DNA of 14,502 nucleotides, from contig CAMNCR010000120.1 of NCBI GenBank assembly GCA_946534455.1, positions 1 through 14,502 on the forward strand, in the 5' to 3' direction. The notes below the pieces were generated by a model. That model did not search any database and was not told the origin of the DNA. It saw only the letters and a program-made list of their open reading frames with translations. Shown here piece after piece: positions 13,891 to 14,502 of the stretch (position 1 is the first letter of the stretch; each line of letters opens with the position of its first letter). Made by a program: the position numbers and the translations under genes. This DNA is from an uncultured Clostridia bacterium (lineage in GTDB: Bacteria > Bacillota > Clostridia > Christensenellales > Aristaeellaceae).

Positions 13891-14502
13891 AGAACACATA
13901 TTTCTTTCATCACGGATGGAGGTTCAGACTCGGAAACGCCTTTCCGATTCAGGAGGCCATCGATCAGAACCGGGACCGGAACGGCAGAACCGTGACGGAC
14001 CCCGCATATCTGGATACGGACTGGGAAAAGGTCGCGCTGCCGCATACGTTCAACGACGGCGACCTTTTTTCTGTGCCCATTGAGGACGGGGGCAGCGGGC
14101 AGCGCCGGACCACCGCCTTCTACCGCAACACGCTGGAAATCCCGCCGGAGCATCGGGGAAAGCAGACGCTGATCCTCTTTGAAGGCATGCGGCAGACCTG
14201 CTACCTGTACGTGAACGGGCAGCTGGCCGGGATGTACGAGGCGGGGGTAGGCCCCTTCGGCTTTGACCTCACGCGCTGGCTCCGGCCGGAGGGGAAGAAC
14301 AGCATCGTCGTCGTCACGGACAACACGAGCACGCGGAACATTCCCTTCTGCGGGGCGGAGACGCCGGGCGCTCCGGACGTGGCGCCCGGCTCCTATCTCT
14401 GCTCCCAGGAGGAAACGGCGCCGGGCAACCGGGAGGGAGTCTGCTTCTCCTGGAACTGCAACGATTTTAATCCGGTGCTGGGCGGCATCTCCCAGCCCGT
14501 GC
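13887..14502 (+). CDS. GH2 glycoside hydrolase, N-terminal part (partial, right edge)
   Basis: The gene starts at ATG 13887, overlapping the TGA of the acetylesterase by four bases, and stays open to the window end (about 205 codons). It begins MKNTYFFHHGWRFRLGNA and shows the GH2 sugar-binding jelly-roll domain: WEKVALPHTFNDGD near 46-59, TTAFYRNTLEIP near 75-86, ILFEGMRQTCYLYVNGQLAG near 96-115, and VGPFGFDLTRWL near 121-132. GH2 includes beta-galactosidases, beta-glucuronidases and beta-mannosidases. A beta-galactosidase acting on galactan or galactosyl side chains of RG-I is the likeliest role here. The catalytic TIM barrel lies beyond the window, so the specificity cannot be read. No signal peptide is visible. 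Confidence 0.85.
   Translation, partial: MKNTYFFHHGWRFRLGNAFPIQEAIDQNRDRNGRTVTDPAYLDTDWEKVALPHTFNDGDLFSVPIEDGGSGQRRTTAFYRNTLEIPPEHRGKQTLILFEGMRQTCYLYVNGQLAGMYEAGVGPFGFDLTRWLRPEGKNSIVVVTDNTSTRNIPFCGAETPGAPDVAPGSYLCSQEETAPGNREGVCFSWNCNDFNPVLGGISQPV

Noticed and set aside
12076..13899. A 607-codon minus-strand open frame opposite PL22 and the acetylesterase
   Set aside because: The sense strand has clear SGNH and propeller motifs. The antisense product is low-complexity and without family resemblance.

Overview
The window reads as one catabolic island for pectin, most specifically rhamnogalacturonan I (RG-I) and oligogalacturonides, from a GC-rich Gram-positive anaerobe of the Clostridia type. 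The taxonomic reading is inference. It rests on strong GGAGG ribosome binding sites, Lpl/Ytc-type (CUT1) sugar permeases that lack their own ATPase gene, and the AraC/YteR-like gene content of gut and rumen Bacillota. No rRNA, tRNA, CRISPR array, insertion sequence or phage gene is visible.

Layout. (1) Positions 2-349 hold the C-terminal end of a GH112-like phosphorylase, cut by the window edge. (2) A well-formed promoter at 401-429 precedes a rightward operon: two permeases, a solute-binding protein (SBP) and a YghZ-type aldo/keto reductase (468-5086). (3) A leftward pair follows: L-rhamnose mutarotase rhaM, then an AraC-family regulator (6382 back to 5094). It converges on the reductase gene with only 7 bases between stop codons. 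(4) A 293-base divergent control region (6383-6675) has a near-consensus promoter for rhaM and several palindromes. (5) A long rightward operon runs from 6676 past the right edge: GH105 unsaturated rhamnogalacturonyl hydrolase, two permeases, a second SBP, a polysaccharide-deacetylase-like protein, a PL22-like oligogalacturonate lyase, a CE12-like SGNH acetylesterase and the start of a GH2 glycosidase. That last gene is open to the window end.

How the genes fit together (inference). The two importers bring in pectic oligosaccharides, energised by a shared ATPase encoded elsewhere. No enzyme here has a visible signal peptide, so degradation appears to be cytoplasmic. The esterases would remove acetyl groups, PL22 and GH105 would deal with galacturonate and unsaturated rhamnogalacturonyl units, and GH2 and GH112 with galactosyl groups. 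RhaM would feed rhamnose catabolism, and the reductase could dispose of an aldehyde such as lactaldehyde. The AraC protein is the obvious local regulator.

The least expected features are structural. Both SBP genes come last in their transporter modules. Each is bracketed by a small AAGGGC-type hairpin just before its ribosome binding site and a long GC-rich hairpin just after its stop. Both SBPs lack a lipobox. The enzymes themselves belong to known families, so I do not claim a wholly new system.
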